Assembly (NCBI GenBank): GCA_033557835.1
Contig: JAWQRO010000489.1
Location: forward strand, 1 to 37,967
DNA: 37,967 nt
DNA from: Helochares maculicollis
Taxonomy: Eukaryota > Arthropoda > Insecta > Coleoptera > Hydrophilidae
Reading direction: 5' to 3'
Below, piece after piece: positions 11,601-21,730 of this stretch; position 1 is the stretch's first letter; each line of letters opens with the position of its first letter. The notes under the pieces were generated by a model that saw only the letters and a program-made list of their open reading frames with translations, was not told the DNA's origin and searched no databases. The position numbers were made by a program, and so were the translations under genes.

Positions 11601-11894
11601 ATTATGGGTTCCAAGGACACCCGTTCAGGAGAGACTTTCCTCTCAGTGGATATGTTGAAGTGAGTATTTTGGTCACCATTCTAGTTTCAAAACAGATTTA
11701 TTCCGAAAATACACCACCATAAAATGTGTGACTTTTAGGTACGTTATGATGATGAACAAAAACGTGTTGTTATTGAGCCTTTGGAGTTGGCACAAGAGTT
11801 TCGCAAATTTGAATTATCTGCACCATGGGAACAGTTTCCTAATTTTAGGAACGCCAACCCAGCTGCCGAAGATGTACCCATTGAAAAAAAATAA
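5636..11894 (+). CDS. NDUFS3: NDUFS3, complex I 30-kDa subunit (ND-30)
   Basis: Five exons: 5636-5696, 5752-5814, 11107-11354, 11414-11659 and 11739-11894, joined in phases 1, 1, 0, 0, giving 257 aa, close to the family's usual size of about 265. The product is the iron-sulfur-fraction 30-kDa subunit of NADH:ubiquinone oxidoreductase, in the matrix arm next to the quinone module. Residues 1-40 are basic and serine-rich without acidic residues near the start, as expected for a mitochondrial presequence. Recognisable segments are YVAECMPKYVQKVQLTAGDE, APEGVVPVLQFLKDHHNAQF, the family signature EREIWDMYGVFFANHPDLRR, DYGFQGHPFRRDFPLSGYVE and APWEQFPNFRNANPAAE. In exon 2 the first AG (5750-5751) is used, because the next AG (5756-5757) would put a stop in frame. 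Introns 1, 3 and 4 are 55-79 bp, while intron 2 is 5.3 kb and full of transposon remains. No coding defect is seen. Confidence 0.97.
6357..8575 (-). mobile_element. piggyBac transposon relic with terminal inverted repeats
   Basis: About 2.2 kb inside NDUFS3 intron 2. The ends match over 12 bp with one difference: CCCCTTGACATA at 6357 and, inverted, CCCCTTGATATA at 8575. The flanking four bases are TTAC and CTAA, each one change from the piggyBac target TTAA. On the minus strand the transposase reads: acidic N-terminal region (EYSSDTSISSEASS, RKRARPISSSEDSDTE, about 8220-8010); IDESLMKFNERLNYVQFIAS and GLKFYKLCESNSGYCYGFKI (7583-7329); EPILGKGYTLFLENCYSSP after a stop; MGGVDKQDQ near 6970; and a C-terminal cysteine region (RCHVCEKHNIRSETTWQCKTC, KCFDMYHT, about 6670-6570). 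Stops lie at about 7327 and 6716, with frame changes elsewhere. The residue expected to be aspartate before the NxYxSP motif is glutamate. It is inactive. Confidence 0.92.
8477..8556. repeat. subterminal inverted-repeat motifs of the piggyBac relic
   Basis: Two similar palindromic motifs, TGACGTCTTGGAGACGTCA and TGACGTCTTAGAGATGTCA, lie just inside the right end of the piggyBac relic. Subterminal repeats are usual in piggyBac elements, where they can help transposase binding. I do not see an equal pair at the left end. Confidence 0.6.
8848..9205. repeat. dispersed repeat family R1, copy 1 (truncated)
   Basis: It shares long blocks with 10130-10985 and 23390-24260: TTCCCGTATTACTAT, TTTTGAGTGCCCCTGAATC, AAAACTTAGATCTGT, GAGGCATGT, CACCGGAAGTA and TTTACCTACACAGTTTTGAA. 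No protein is visible. This copy lacks the central TGTGTG segment and is cut off where the SINE-like pair begins. Confidence 0.8.
9245..10100 (+). repeat. tandem pair of ~430-bp SINE-like units with a tRNA-like core
   Basis: Two units, about 9245-9684 and 9687-10100, align through most of their length (shared blocks: TTTTAATTCGATTATCGAG, ATCACAGTAACTT or ACCACAGTAACTT, AATAGCTCAG, TTTTACTTTTTTT). In the middle of each lies a tRNA-like segment. Unit 1 (9402-9457) has an A-box-like TAGCTCAGCAGG and a T-arm, CCAG-loop-CTGG with GTTTGATCC, followed by a T run. Unit 2 (9836-9890) has TAGCTCAGTGG and CACTTCGTAATG, resembling the anticodon arm of tRNA-Thr(CGT), but has lost the T-arm. Neither is a functional tRNA gene. 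It is best read as a tRNA-derived SINE family, though the tRNA part is not at the unit's edge as aligned. Confidence 0.7.
10130..10985. repeat. dispersed repeat family R1, copy 2 (long)
   Basis: The longest copy of R1 with 23390-24260. It carries a TGTGTG-rich segment followed by ACGATAGCGGTCAGACCGTT and GCGATGAAATTTGGCA, then several CCGGAAGTG motifs, and ends with TGAGTGGAGACAGTCCAGAT. Frames across it contain stops and show no domain. It lies in NDUFS3 intron 2, ending about 120 bp before exon 3. Confidence 0.8.
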
Positions 11895-11911
11895 ATCTGT
11901 AATTCTGTTGC

Positions 11912-11917
11912 AATAAA
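11912..11917 (+). terminator. poly(A) signal of NDUFS3
   Basis: AATAAA 17 bases after the TAA stop, the first such signal downstream. The implied 3' UTR is very short. Confidence 0.75.
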
Positions 11918-12096
11918 ATGTATCATAGTTATTCGTTTGTTTTCATTAAACCAATTGCTGACTGATGTATTACTTTGTGTCTTGACTGTGCCGATAAGAA
12001 TACACACTAACGAATCAACACAAGGATTCTGGTTGTCAGGGCGACCTGCTTAATAAACAATAGGCAAATAAAACGAAAACAGCCCAATAATAAAAT

Positions 12097-12102
12097 TTTA
12101 TT
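12097..12102 (-). terminator. candidate distal poly(A) signal of the BTB gene
   Basis: TTTATT on the plus strand, i.e. AATAAA on the minus strand, about 180 bp from the NDUFS3 signal. It is a candidate only. Confidence 0.35.
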
Positions 12103-14924
12103 TCTTGCTTTTTATATCAAAATCTAATCTATAGTCACCAAAATAAAACTTCTTGTTAATAATACTAACAACTTACAGGTACCAACTATCACACATCATC
12201 TAACATCAAATATTATTGGTAACTTTACAGTTAATTTACAACATAATTATTTGAAACAAGATCCGAAATGAACTCGCAGATCCTGAACTTCAGAAAATTT
12301 CATTTGAAAGTATACAGAAGCGTTAGAAAACTACAATAAAAATGCAACTGAAGTTCACAACCTATTGTCGAAAAAGTAATCTTCCAATAGTTCTTCCAAT
12401 CATAATATCTAGTCATCAAAAATATATTGTATGTGCTTCATAAAAATAGTTTTATTTTAAAATTTCGTTCCTGTATAACCATTTAAAGCTTTTCATATAT
12501 CTTAACATGAGCACACATTTAAAATATATATCTAATACAATATCGTAAACTATGTACAATTCATAATTTAATAATTCAAAATGATACCTCGAGAAATTAG
12601 GTTTCTAAATTCGGACAATAGTTCAAATAAGAAATTTAGAAATCCAATTTGCCTGCATAAGCGATTAGTATTAAGTGGTCAATCGGATATACCTTTATAT
12701 GTACAGAGAGCTTATCGATAGAAATCTTAGAGTAATATAAAAATTAACACAAGTTTTTACTAAACACTTGCCATTTAATACTAATCTTATTTTAAATTCA
12801 ACATTATTGACTCCAATTGCAAATCCAGAACATCTAACCCAAAATGAAAACTGTTAGAGCACAAATTCTAGATTTACAACCAACAATTAATAAATTATCA
12901 CAACAATCTAAGTCGCTCTAAGAAGTTTATCTGTACAAGTATTTACACATTCTGTATTTATAATTAGTTATAAAATTGATTCGCTTGGTAGAAAATCTTT
13001 ATTTGAAACGATGCCTCAAGAAAGCAATCGTTTAAAAATTAAATAATCGGTTTCAACATAAAAATGTCCACGCAGCACTCAAATGTTTTAAAAGTCGTAA
13101 AGACCGTTAGGAATTGTTACGAGTACAATTTGTTCAATTGTTCCAATTTGATGATATGATTTTAATTGAAAAGCGAATTGCGTATGGATAATTTGGCTAC
13201 AAATTACCTAGGAATGATTTATGAAAAATGGCGTTTTACGTTTGATTTAGTTTGAAATTTAGCTGGTATTAACTCATAGCTATTGACAAAAGGTGTAGAG
13301 GACGTATGGAATTGCATTATGGACAGTGTGAGATATTCCTGATTTCTTATTCACATTTTAGTGGCCGGATTAGTTATGATATGCTGAACGGCTCTATAAG
13401 CAAATGTATGGAAAATGAGACAACTAGCCGGCATTGGTTATTTTGCGAGTAGCACTTAGCCGGGAGGAGCATTTTGTCTTTAGCTACATGTTAATTATGA
13501 TCACTTAATTGATATTGATGTCTGTCTTGTAGTTGTCAACAACCGCTGCAAAGATTTCATAACGTATGAATTAAAAATTTTAGAATAAACAATAGTTGAA
13601 TCGAAGGATACTTTAGTGTTTGTTAAGAAAGTAGCACCTCACAAATGAGACAGTTCACCAATCTGTGATAATATGAAAGGACTACAACAGAAAATTTCTA
13701 GATATCTATAAAGTTGGACCTTGTCGAGACCAAAGGTTTTCAGAGTAGTTCAAAGATTTCCAAAAGTATTTCTTTTTTGAATAGCAAAAAGTATTGTTAA
13801 TTAAAATATAGATCTTATTAGAGAAAGCCAAGTATAAAAAATAAGATTCAATTTCATTCTTAATATAATCAATCTCATATATATATAATATATACAAAGC
13901 TCTATATATACAAACAAATATTAGGCCTTATATTTTACATTATCTCCAATTACAAATATATAATCAACTTTCATTTGTAACGCAATAATTGAGTTTTGTG
14001 TATAATCCATTTGACTAGACTATAAATTCCTTTCCAATCAATTGGCAATTACATTCAGTACAATTTCCAAATTCTAATGTGCGTTTTATTTAATAACTTG
14101 ATGTCATCAGTTTAATTGCTAGCACAAGATCTATCCCAATGTAATCCAAACCATTATTTAAAATTATACAAACCCATAATATTACTTTCACTGCAGGTGC
14201 AATTTCAAATTTAATAAGCTGCCAGCTCGTTTGGCATTTTTGATGTAATGAGCACTTATAATTATATTATATATCATTTTAGGCGTTGCATAGTGTTAAC
14301 TTAAAGTTGATACCTAGCAAAATTATTTTGCACAATTTGTTCTTGTACTAAAACGACCACAATATGTAGTGAATAACAACATTAAAAACAATATTCTGAT
14401 GACTAAGAAATATTTATATCGAAGCCCATATGTAATATGTAATAAAAATAATTTGATTTGTTCAGTGAAAGTAATAACCTAAAATATCTACACATGTCTA
14501 TCCCTATTATTCTTTACAATCATATACAGTACAACTACTAAGAGAGATCATCTCATCCAGTTCAATGCTAAAAGGACAAATAATTACGAGATTCAGCATC
14601 TCGATACAAATTGACTTGCCTACTTTTATCAAAATTAAGCAAACATTTTATTGCCACAACTTAATGCATACTAATGATGAGTTTTGAAAACAATTGGCAC
14701 AATAAAAAAGCCTTGCAATTTCTCCAATTCTGGCTTTGCAAAATCTGTGCGTACAAGAACTCATCATACTTTACCATACAAAAATGATCATTCGTTAATT
14801 ATCTGTCTAAATATATTAGACAGCGACAAAACTATCATTTTGCTAATTTTGATATAAGCATTATTAATGTTGCTTCACACAAATATACAAAGTGAACAAA
14901 ATAAATTCATTGGTTCCCCGTTTA
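12097..14924 (-). other. probable long 3' UTR of the BTB gene (zinc-ribbon form)
   Basis: No coding frame lies between the stop codon of the zinc-ribbon exon and the NDUFS3 end, which converges from the other side. On the minus strand an AATAAA lies at 12102-12097, the farthest candidate signal, and nearer ones are possible. Three Pumilio-type motifs, TGTANATA, occur on the minus strand at 12698-12705, 13889-13896 and 13905-13912, although such motifs are common by chance in AT-rich DNA. The extent is an inference. Confidence 0.5.
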
Positions 14925-17181
14925 TTACATAGAACTATTTTTGGGTATTATCCTCATAACGGAAGTAGTGAGAGCCATAGGGTCCGTCTGTGTGTTACTC
15001 ATATGCCTTTCGTGATATTCTTGGAAACAAGGAACTATACACAAATTTGTCTGACATTCCGGGCAATGGTATTTGGTTTTTCTCCGCAATATCCTACCGT
15101 GAGTATCGACTGTGTTCCAACAGAAATTGCACCCTAAAGCTGGCCCAGATCTAACAACCGGACAATGACTTGACCTGGTACCTGTCTAAAAAAAATATTT
15201 GCCATTAACGTAGGCCACCGAGTTACTGCATAGAAGCGATTCTAACGTCTTATTTAAATTATTTAGTTACTTAAAAGTGTGAGAAATGTGAAGCGACAGG
15301 TTCTTGTTTGAGTCTCCCCACGTCATAGGTAGAATGAGCTTAAATTTATTCGCATAAATTAATGATGATTTATTGCTCTTTCCTTACCAAAAATAAATCT
15401 GAAGGAAATTTTGCTCGTTAATTGTGAATAATCACTGCCTAACTTTGCATGCATTTCCCTCATTCAAACAGGGTATTTATATCCACACAAGCATTACAAT
15501 AAAATTGTTTGATCAATAATGCTTTAAATTTCACCGAAGTCCATATTGCAAGTCAGCACAATCATAATGTTCAGGAGAACGGTAGAAAAACGATTAAAAT
15601 TTTTAGCCCCCTCGAAAGTAAAAAAGTTTCCACCATTAGAGAAACCGCAGACACCGGAAGGCATAAAGAAATTATTGGCGCCGATCGATAAGTTCGAAGT
15701 GGGTTCTCTGGGCAGTTGCAGCGATATAACTGATGTTTTCGAAGAGTTCCACAAGGATAGCTATTTATACAAGAAGGAAGGTGATGAAAAACCCATCACG
15801 AAACGGGAAGCTGATTGGCTAACCGTTGAGAAATTCTCCGATTTGTACAAAGAAATCGTTAGGAGAATCCGAGGAGAGCCGAAGGTAATCAAACTAATTA
15901 GTTTTATTTCCTCTGACATGATGATTTTATAGCTTAATAGTGTTGAAGATGAAGATATTGCCACGATCATAGAAATGGTGAAGCTAGGCAAAAAGTCCAA
16001 GGTGAAATCGCCGGAAATTGAAGAGAAAATAATGCGAATTCTGAAGGATGAGGAATACCTACATGAACCCATAGAGAACATAATGAGTAAACCAAGGGTG
16101 CAAGAGGAAGAAAAAGTGGATTTTGATTCGTATGATGCCCTATCGGGGATATGGAAACAATTAGCCACGGAGTGCGAGGGCAGAGAATTTTCAATATCCC
16201 ATCCTAGTTACAACGTTTATAGCCAGGACGAGCCGCATTGGCTCCAGCAAGAATCGTTGCCTTACGAAGTGCGAGAGGAATCTATACGAAAATGCAAGCA
16301 GTGGTTGGATGATTGCGAGTGATGGTTCCATATTTTTGCAGGCAGGTTATAGTCATTGATTTTAATAAAACTGTAATTAATTTTGAGTCACATAAGAAAT
16401 TGCTGGAATATTTACCTGTGGAGATGAAGCACTTCGCCTTAGTTCGTCTGTTCTTACCCTTAAAGTGGCAGTGGTTGCTGTAGCAGCACTATCGGCTCTC
16501 AGTGGAATATCTTGCGGAGAAATGGCCAACGGATCAGTCACTACCACCACTGGACTTATTGCTCGCTCAGCATCGCCGCTCTGCGAATGAGGTAATATTT
16601 GCACGAATGGAGCTGAGCTACTTGACTGAATTTGCTGAAAAATGTGCAATTTACATGCGTGTCCTAAATGTGCTGCGTTTAAAATTATTCAGAAGCTATT
16701 TTCAAGTATAATGCACACTGTAACAATATTTTCCGAATAAAATGAAATGTGAAAATAAAACCTGTAACTTTCATAATGACTTCCTTTAGAGTATCGGACA
16801 ATAAACAACTTATTTAAGCACTCGCGAGTGTGTGAATTATGAAAACATTGTTTTGATAGCGAAAATGTTTTACCTGCGTTTGGCTAGGCAGTAACGGATG
16901 TGAATGTTGTTTTACGAGTATGCTACCCGGAACGGACAGCAAATTTGAGGATGGTGTAGAGACTTCAGGTAGAGGATCTGATATCTGCCTTTCGACACGT
17001 AAATGTGGCACAGAGAGAAATTGAGGTGACAACGGTTCGCCATCCGGGTTCTGCGAAGGATCACTCTCCCTCTTTATCCTAGGTTGCCTCATTAAAAATC
17101 GACCGCGTTTTGTTCCCATTACTAACTGTTGGTTCTGTTGCTGTTGAGCTATTTGTGCATGTGTACTTGAGATGGGACGTT
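14925..17181 (-). CDS. BTB gene, alternative 3' exons ending in a transposase-type zinc ribbon (form B)
   Basis: Three coding exons: b1 16874-17181, b2 16416-16634 and b3 14925-15185 (stop at 14925-14927). b1 accepts phase 1, matching the shared exon 4, and the later joins are phase 0; every intron has GT..AG. With the shared exons the product is 550 aa. b1 has a glutamine run, a basic stretch KRGRFLMRQPRIKRE (containing IKRE, a sumoylation-type motif) and Ser/Pro-rich sequence. b2 is Ser/Pro/Ala/Thr-rich with no known domain. b3 carries C-x2-C-x18-C-x2-C-x4-C-x3-C-F-x2-YH (CNFCWNTV, YHCPECQTNLC, PCFQEYHERH), the pattern of the DDE-transposase zinc ribbon that ends piggyBac-type transposases. 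No transposase catalytic core is present. A nested plus-strand gene lies between b2 and b3. Confidence 0.82.
15012..15131 (-). other. transposase-like zinc-ribbon domain in BTB exon b3
   Basis: Six cysteines and a YH pair in the arrangement given for exon b3. The run between the two cysteine pairs is basic (GRILRRKTKY). The exon opens after a T-rich tract ending in AG. Only this acceptor keeps the frame, because the next AG, four bases on, reaches a stop after about 15 codons. Confidence 0.8.
15474..15481 (+). promoter_or_regulatory. possible TATA box of the nested gene
   Basis: TATTTATA about 90 bp upstream of the ATG at 15567. It is the only TATA-like element at a sensible distance, but AT-rich DNA makes such matches common. 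Confidence 0.3.
15567..16322 (+). CDS. nested gene, unrecognised 235-aa protein
   Basis: Two exons, 15567-15884 and 15933-16322, joined in phase 0 across a 48-bp intron (CCGAAG/GTAATC..TTTATAG), giving 235 aa. I do not recognise the family. The N-terminus is strongly basic (MFRRTVEKRLKFLAPSKVKK) and the body is rich in Glu and Lys. A conserved-looking C-terminus contains YDALSGIWKQLATECEGREF and ends ESIRKCKQWLDDCE. There is no membrane segment; the N-terminus could be a mitochondrial presequence or a nucleic-acid-binding patch. The first ATG of the frame is used. It lies on the opposite strand inside the intron between BTB exons b2 and b3 and has its own poly(A) signal. Codon structure over both exons and a clean intron argue for a real gene. 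Confidence 0.8.
16364..16369 (+). terminator. poly(A) signal of the nested gene
   Basis: AATAAA 41 bases after the TGA stop. The signal lies only 47 bp from BTB exon b2 on the other strand. Confidence 0.7.
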
Positions 17182-17827
17182 CTGAAACTAAAAATATAAC
17201 ATTTACATTATTCAATCAGCCATTTTTTGGTTGTGTATCTATCAGGCTAGTGGTTTTAAAGTGTTTATCAATTTAATTGGTTAATCAAAAATGTTGTAGC
17301 TCTAAATCATAAATATAATTCTTAATCAATTTGGACTTTAAGAGCTCCATTTTAAATATAAGAAATATGGCATTCGTTAGTGTTAAAATATTTCACTCAA
17401 ATAACTATTCATATCATTCATGCTGCTATTCTTGCCATTAATATTCAGAAATCATTCGGAAAAATAATTAGAAGACAAAATCTTAATGTTCTTCTAGAGA
17501 TTAACTTTCTACACTTTATCAGCTTGAATTTTTCTAGCTACAAGAGACAAAATCCACTGAAAATATCATCTCAGTAGTATGATTTAATTTTTGCCATCCT
17601 CTAACCATTTGTACCTCATATTTAAACTATTATTTAGGATGCCAAATGCAGTTCATAGCTTTAAAATCAAGATTGGACATTGGGCTATACAGTCCAAGTG
17701 GAAGTAGGTGAACCTGACAATATTTTGTATTATAGAAACAATAACGTTTTCCTATTTTTTTCTCTTGACCTTTGTGATTCATTAGACAAACATAATATTA
17801 CTATAAATTCAAAATGTTCATCTTATA
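17182..17827. other. BTB intron sequence without recognised features
   Basis: AT-rich, between exon b1 and the mariner at 17828. I see no exon, repeat or domain. Confidence 0.5.
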
Positions 17828-19091
17828 TCAGGTGCGCAAGTTTGGAATGTCGTTTTGTTATCAAGAGATGGCGCATGAAATTTATTGAAGTAACCTTTAT
17901 AACCCAAAGCGCCATTTTTTTGGTAAGACTAGCCACAACAAAACATCATATTCGTTTAAATGTTTACGAGTTAGTAGCATACTTCTTTTTCGTCTCGAAT
18001 TTTGAGCCAAGTAAAGAGAATATGCGGAGTGTGATGATTTTCTTGTTTAATTAAAAGAAAAAGGCATCGGAATGTCATCGAATTCTTGTAGGGCGATCTT
18101 GCTTCAAATCTCAAGACTTGTGAATGCTGGTTTTAACATTTAAAAAATGGCGATTTCAATATTATTGACAAATAACGTGAAAATCGACCAAAAAAGTTAG
18201 AAGACGATGAATTACAAGCATTATTGGACGAAGACGATACACAAACACAACAAATGATGCGGAACAGTTGAATGTCATTCGACAAGCCATTTCTGATCGC
18301 CTTAGAGCCATGGGGAAGATTCAGAAGGTTGGTAAATGGGTTTCCCACAAACTGAAAGAACCATAGATGGAAGGGCGGAAACCTGTGTGTGTTATGCTGC
18401 ATTTACGTCACAAAAGAACGAGTTTTTTCCATCGGATTGTAACTGGCGATGAAAAATGGATATATTTTAAGAATCCAAAACGTAAGAAATCGTGGGTAAC
18501 GCCAGGACAACCATCAATATCCAGTACAAAAGCGGATTGTTTTGGGATTAAGACAATGCTATGTGTGTGGTGGGATCAGAAGGGATTAGTGTACTACGAG
18601 CTTCTTAAACCGGGCAAAACAGTTAATACCGTCCGATACCGGCAACAAATGATCAATTTAAAACATGCATTGATCGAAAAACATCCAGAATGGGCTCGAA
18701 GACACGGCAAAGTCATTCTACAGAGTGACAATGCTCCTGCACATTTAGCTAAAGTAATCAAAGAAACGATTTCTTCGCTTGGTTGGAAACTCCTACCCCA
18801 CCCGCCGTATTCACCAGACCTGGCGCTTCTGATTATCACCTCTTCTCATCAATGGGACACGCACTGGCTGAGCAACACTTCAGGACTTTCGAGGATGTAG
18901 AAAAATGGATCGATGAATGGATAGCAATGAAAGTTGAAGCTTTCTTTTGGAATGGAATCCATAAATTGCCCGAGAGATGGATTAAATGCGCAAAAAGCGA
19001 GGGCCAATATTTTGAATAAAAATGTTTTACCATTGTTCTTAAATAATTGCGTATTTTTCATGAAAAAAGTATTTTAAACTTGCGCACCTGG
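17828..19091 (+). mobile_element. mariner transposon, degenerate, family A copy 2
   Basis: 1264 bp between TA at 17826-17827 and TA at 19092-19093. The ends are TCAGGTGCGCAAGTTTGGAA and, inverted, CCAGGTGCGCAAGTTTAAAA. The plus-strand transposase is broken into frames: LEDDELQALLDEDD near 18205, then 18367-18830 with VTGDEKWIYF, KKSWVTPGQPS, MLCVWWDQKG, EWARRHGKVILQSDNAPAH and PHPPYSPDLA. A frame change inside the DD34D motif precedes SDYHLFSSMG and the C-terminus at 18860-19019. The N-terminal third has many stops. It lies in the BTB gene's intron, antisense to that gene. Confidence 0.93.
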
Positions 19092-19093
19092 TA

Positions 19094-20618
19094 TTTGAGA
19101 TTTAAGAATCTATTTTCATAATTCACAAATTTTAAAAAGAATAAGTGTCCAAATTATTAGTTATGAAAAAAAAAAATAGAAATATTAGCTTCGCTTCTTG
19201 CGGCACCAATAGATTGTGAAATATTGGAATTTCTATAAAACCTCCTTTTTGAACACCCTAAATTGAATCTGCTTAAAACAGCAAAACATATTTTTCATTA
19301 TTAAATAGATCCTATATACCAAATTCATATATTTGAAGAAACATCTTAATGTTAATGTTTTTATGAGTAGCAGGAACAGTGTTTAACCTCTATCAGACAA
19401 ATGTTCGATATATAGTATGCTGCGTGTTTTCTTTGTTCATGCACTGCCACTCAATGCACTTTGAATTTAAAAAACACACAGCTCAAGTAGTTGGGAAGGA
19501 TGACAAGCACCACAAGTAATTCATAAAAACTTTTTGGCGAGTTAGTTTTTAATGTGTGGTGTTGATAGTTTCAATATTTAGTTAGTTTTTCAAACAAAAC
19601 AGCTGATAACTAAGAGCAGCGTAATACATACTATTTAGTAGCATCTATTTAGCAATAGCAGTTGCATTTTATAACTTAAAATATGAAAAAGTTTTACAAA
19701 AATAAAAATGTTTTTCTTAAAACATAATAGGTAAACTGAAAGAGAAGGGATAATTATTGAGCAATAGATATGTGCACATAATATAAGATGGTTCTACTCG
19801 AAAATTAAAAAAAATACAATTCCTTTTGATTATTTTATTTTGTGGCAAATCTTTGTTAATACAATGAATATTGGAGACTGTACTGGAGCTGTATTACATG
19901 GCTTTTATATGGTATATATATAAAATATCTAGTCTATATCTTTTGTAACTGGTAGCCAACTAGAGCAGATGAGTATAGACACTTATTGATACATGAGCAT
20001 AGAAAAGTAAAGTTCTAAATATTCATAGCATAAATGAAGCAGACAGGACTTGATTATTGCTTCGAGTTAATTGCAGAATACTGAGAGGCAATTAAACATC
20101 TCAAGAAAAATCTCATTTAACATTTATTGGTATATAAAAAAAAATGCCGAATGGATTTTAACAAGTAAACCACCCAATTTTGAGCAGAAATAGTAAAAAT
20201 TGCGACCCATTGTCAATATTTTTTTAAATAAATAAACAGATATTTTCAAAAAGTACTAAATCTAATATTTTTTAATTTTTTTACACTAAAAAGACTTTTT
20301 TTATAAAATACAAACTTTATGGCCGGTGCGCAACTTGCATAAATTTCTAAAAAATATAAATAATTTCAACATTACGACATTCATTAGTCTTCTCGGCTTC
20401 CTAATCTTACTAACCATAATTGATACACTCTATTTTGACGATATAAAAATAACAAACAAATACAGTCTAGCTCAGTCTATATACATATTTTGCAATGTAA
20501 ACGTAAGTTTTGGTCAATCGAATATATCTGTAAATAATCAATAAGTTTACAGTAAAAACACAAGCAAAACACAATCGATTCTTACGCTGATAAACGTGTT
20601 TAATATACACAGGTTGAG
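19094..20618. other. AT-rich intron without recognised features
   Basis: BTB intron between mariner copy 2 and the end of the pipsqueak-form 3' UTR. The reading frame at 20326-20544 is AT-driven and shows no domain. Confidence 0.5.
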
Positions 20619-20624
20619 TTTATT
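20619..20624 (-). terminator. poly(A) signal of the pipsqueak form of the BTB gene
   Basis: AATAAA on the minus strand, 106 bases beyond the stop codon at 20730-20732. It would end the transcript before exons b1-b3. Confidence 0.55.
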
Positions 20625-20729
20625 GCATTAATTATTAGTCCTTTACACAAAATTAACATTAAGTACTAATTTCAAAAATGGTTAAACACAAACACACAAA
20701 TAAATAATAGAAAATCAACAAATAAAAAA

Positions 20730-21343
20730 TTATGACATCTGGTCGAAGTTAATGCCCATGTTGATAGGCTGCTGAGCATTTACAATACCCGTGTCGAAAT
20801 ATCTCGACCGTTGCAGAATTCCCGATCCCATTTCAACAGATCGGCCGTCTAGAAACGCAGTACTGATTAAAGCTACCGGATTTGACACACAGATCGGTTC
20901 GTTTTCTTGATTGGCCACCGTAGGACTAGCATTCTCAACATTTTGCTGTTGCGGGGCGAACTCCTGCTTCCGATTCTTAATGCTTAACCTACTGATGGGG
21001 TACCCTCTCTTCTTGTATTCTAACCATAATGTTCTATTATTAACACCATACATTCTTGCTGCCTTACAAAAACCAATTCCACCGAATCGCACTGCCTCTA
21101 ATGCCCTCACGAAGTTTTCGTCGGCCTGCGGGTTGATACTCCTCTTTCTCTTATGTATCATTTGAGGCGGGGAGTTGCTTATGGCACTGACAGTTTTGGG
21201 GTCCGGTGCGGTTTCTTGTTCATTTGGAATAGGAGGTTGGGATATGCTGGCGGTGGTGTAATGTAATTCAGAGGACAAAGGGGCATTGGATTGGGTGACA
21301 AAATGGGAAAAACCAACGTGGTCTACTAGTCCCCATTGATAGC
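20730..21343 (-). CDS. BTB gene, alternative terminal exon with pipsqueak HTH (form A)
   Basis: One exon from an acceptor (CCATTACAG at 21343/21344) to the stop at 20730-20732. It accepts phase 1 exactly as exon b1 does, so both can follow shared exon 4, and the product is 492 aa. Genomic 20994-21149 encodes a pipsqueak-type helix-turn-helix: ADENFVRALEAVRFGGIGFC, KAARMYGVNNRTLWLEYKKR, GYPISR, preceded by basic HKRKRS. Pipsqueak domains bind DNA. The ATG at 21372-21374 of this frame lies before the acceptor and is not the start. The sequence following the HTH is Gln/Asn-rich with no further domain. Confidence 0.9.
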
Positions 21344-21730
21344 CTGTAATGGTAAAAGGAGAAGGATTAAACATTTTGCTAATGGCTTAGGCCAAGGCTC
21401 AACGGCAATCGTGAACATGAAAATAAAATGTAAATTTGGTGAAGGATGATGAGGTTTTTAATGAAATGAGTCAATCTACAAAGAAACCATTGAGCTTTGC
21501 CCCTGCCAATGGCAAGAAGGATCATCTGGTTATAGGGTAAAGGTTCACTCTTGCTATTGATCCCAGGCCTTCATTCACATATATATTGTGTGCGTGCTTA
21601 ATTTGGTTTAAATTAATAAATTGTTATCATATTACAATACAAAATCAGGACTGAGGCTATTATACGTCTATATATACAATTATAAGTCTAACAATAATTC
21701 ATGAGGATATCGATTATACATGAAATACTA

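Noticed and set aside
15546..15566. Longer N-terminus for the nested gene
   Set aside because: The upstream extension has only a TTG codon; the first ATG is at 15567.
17680..18054. Plus-strand 124-aa frame as a host gene
   Set aside because: Its second half is the degraded N-terminal part of mariner copy 2 and its first half is intron.
21344..21374. Independent gene starting at the ATG at 21372-21374
   Set aside because: A consensus acceptor lies just after it and joins in phase with BTB exon 4; the upstream ATG falls in the intron.
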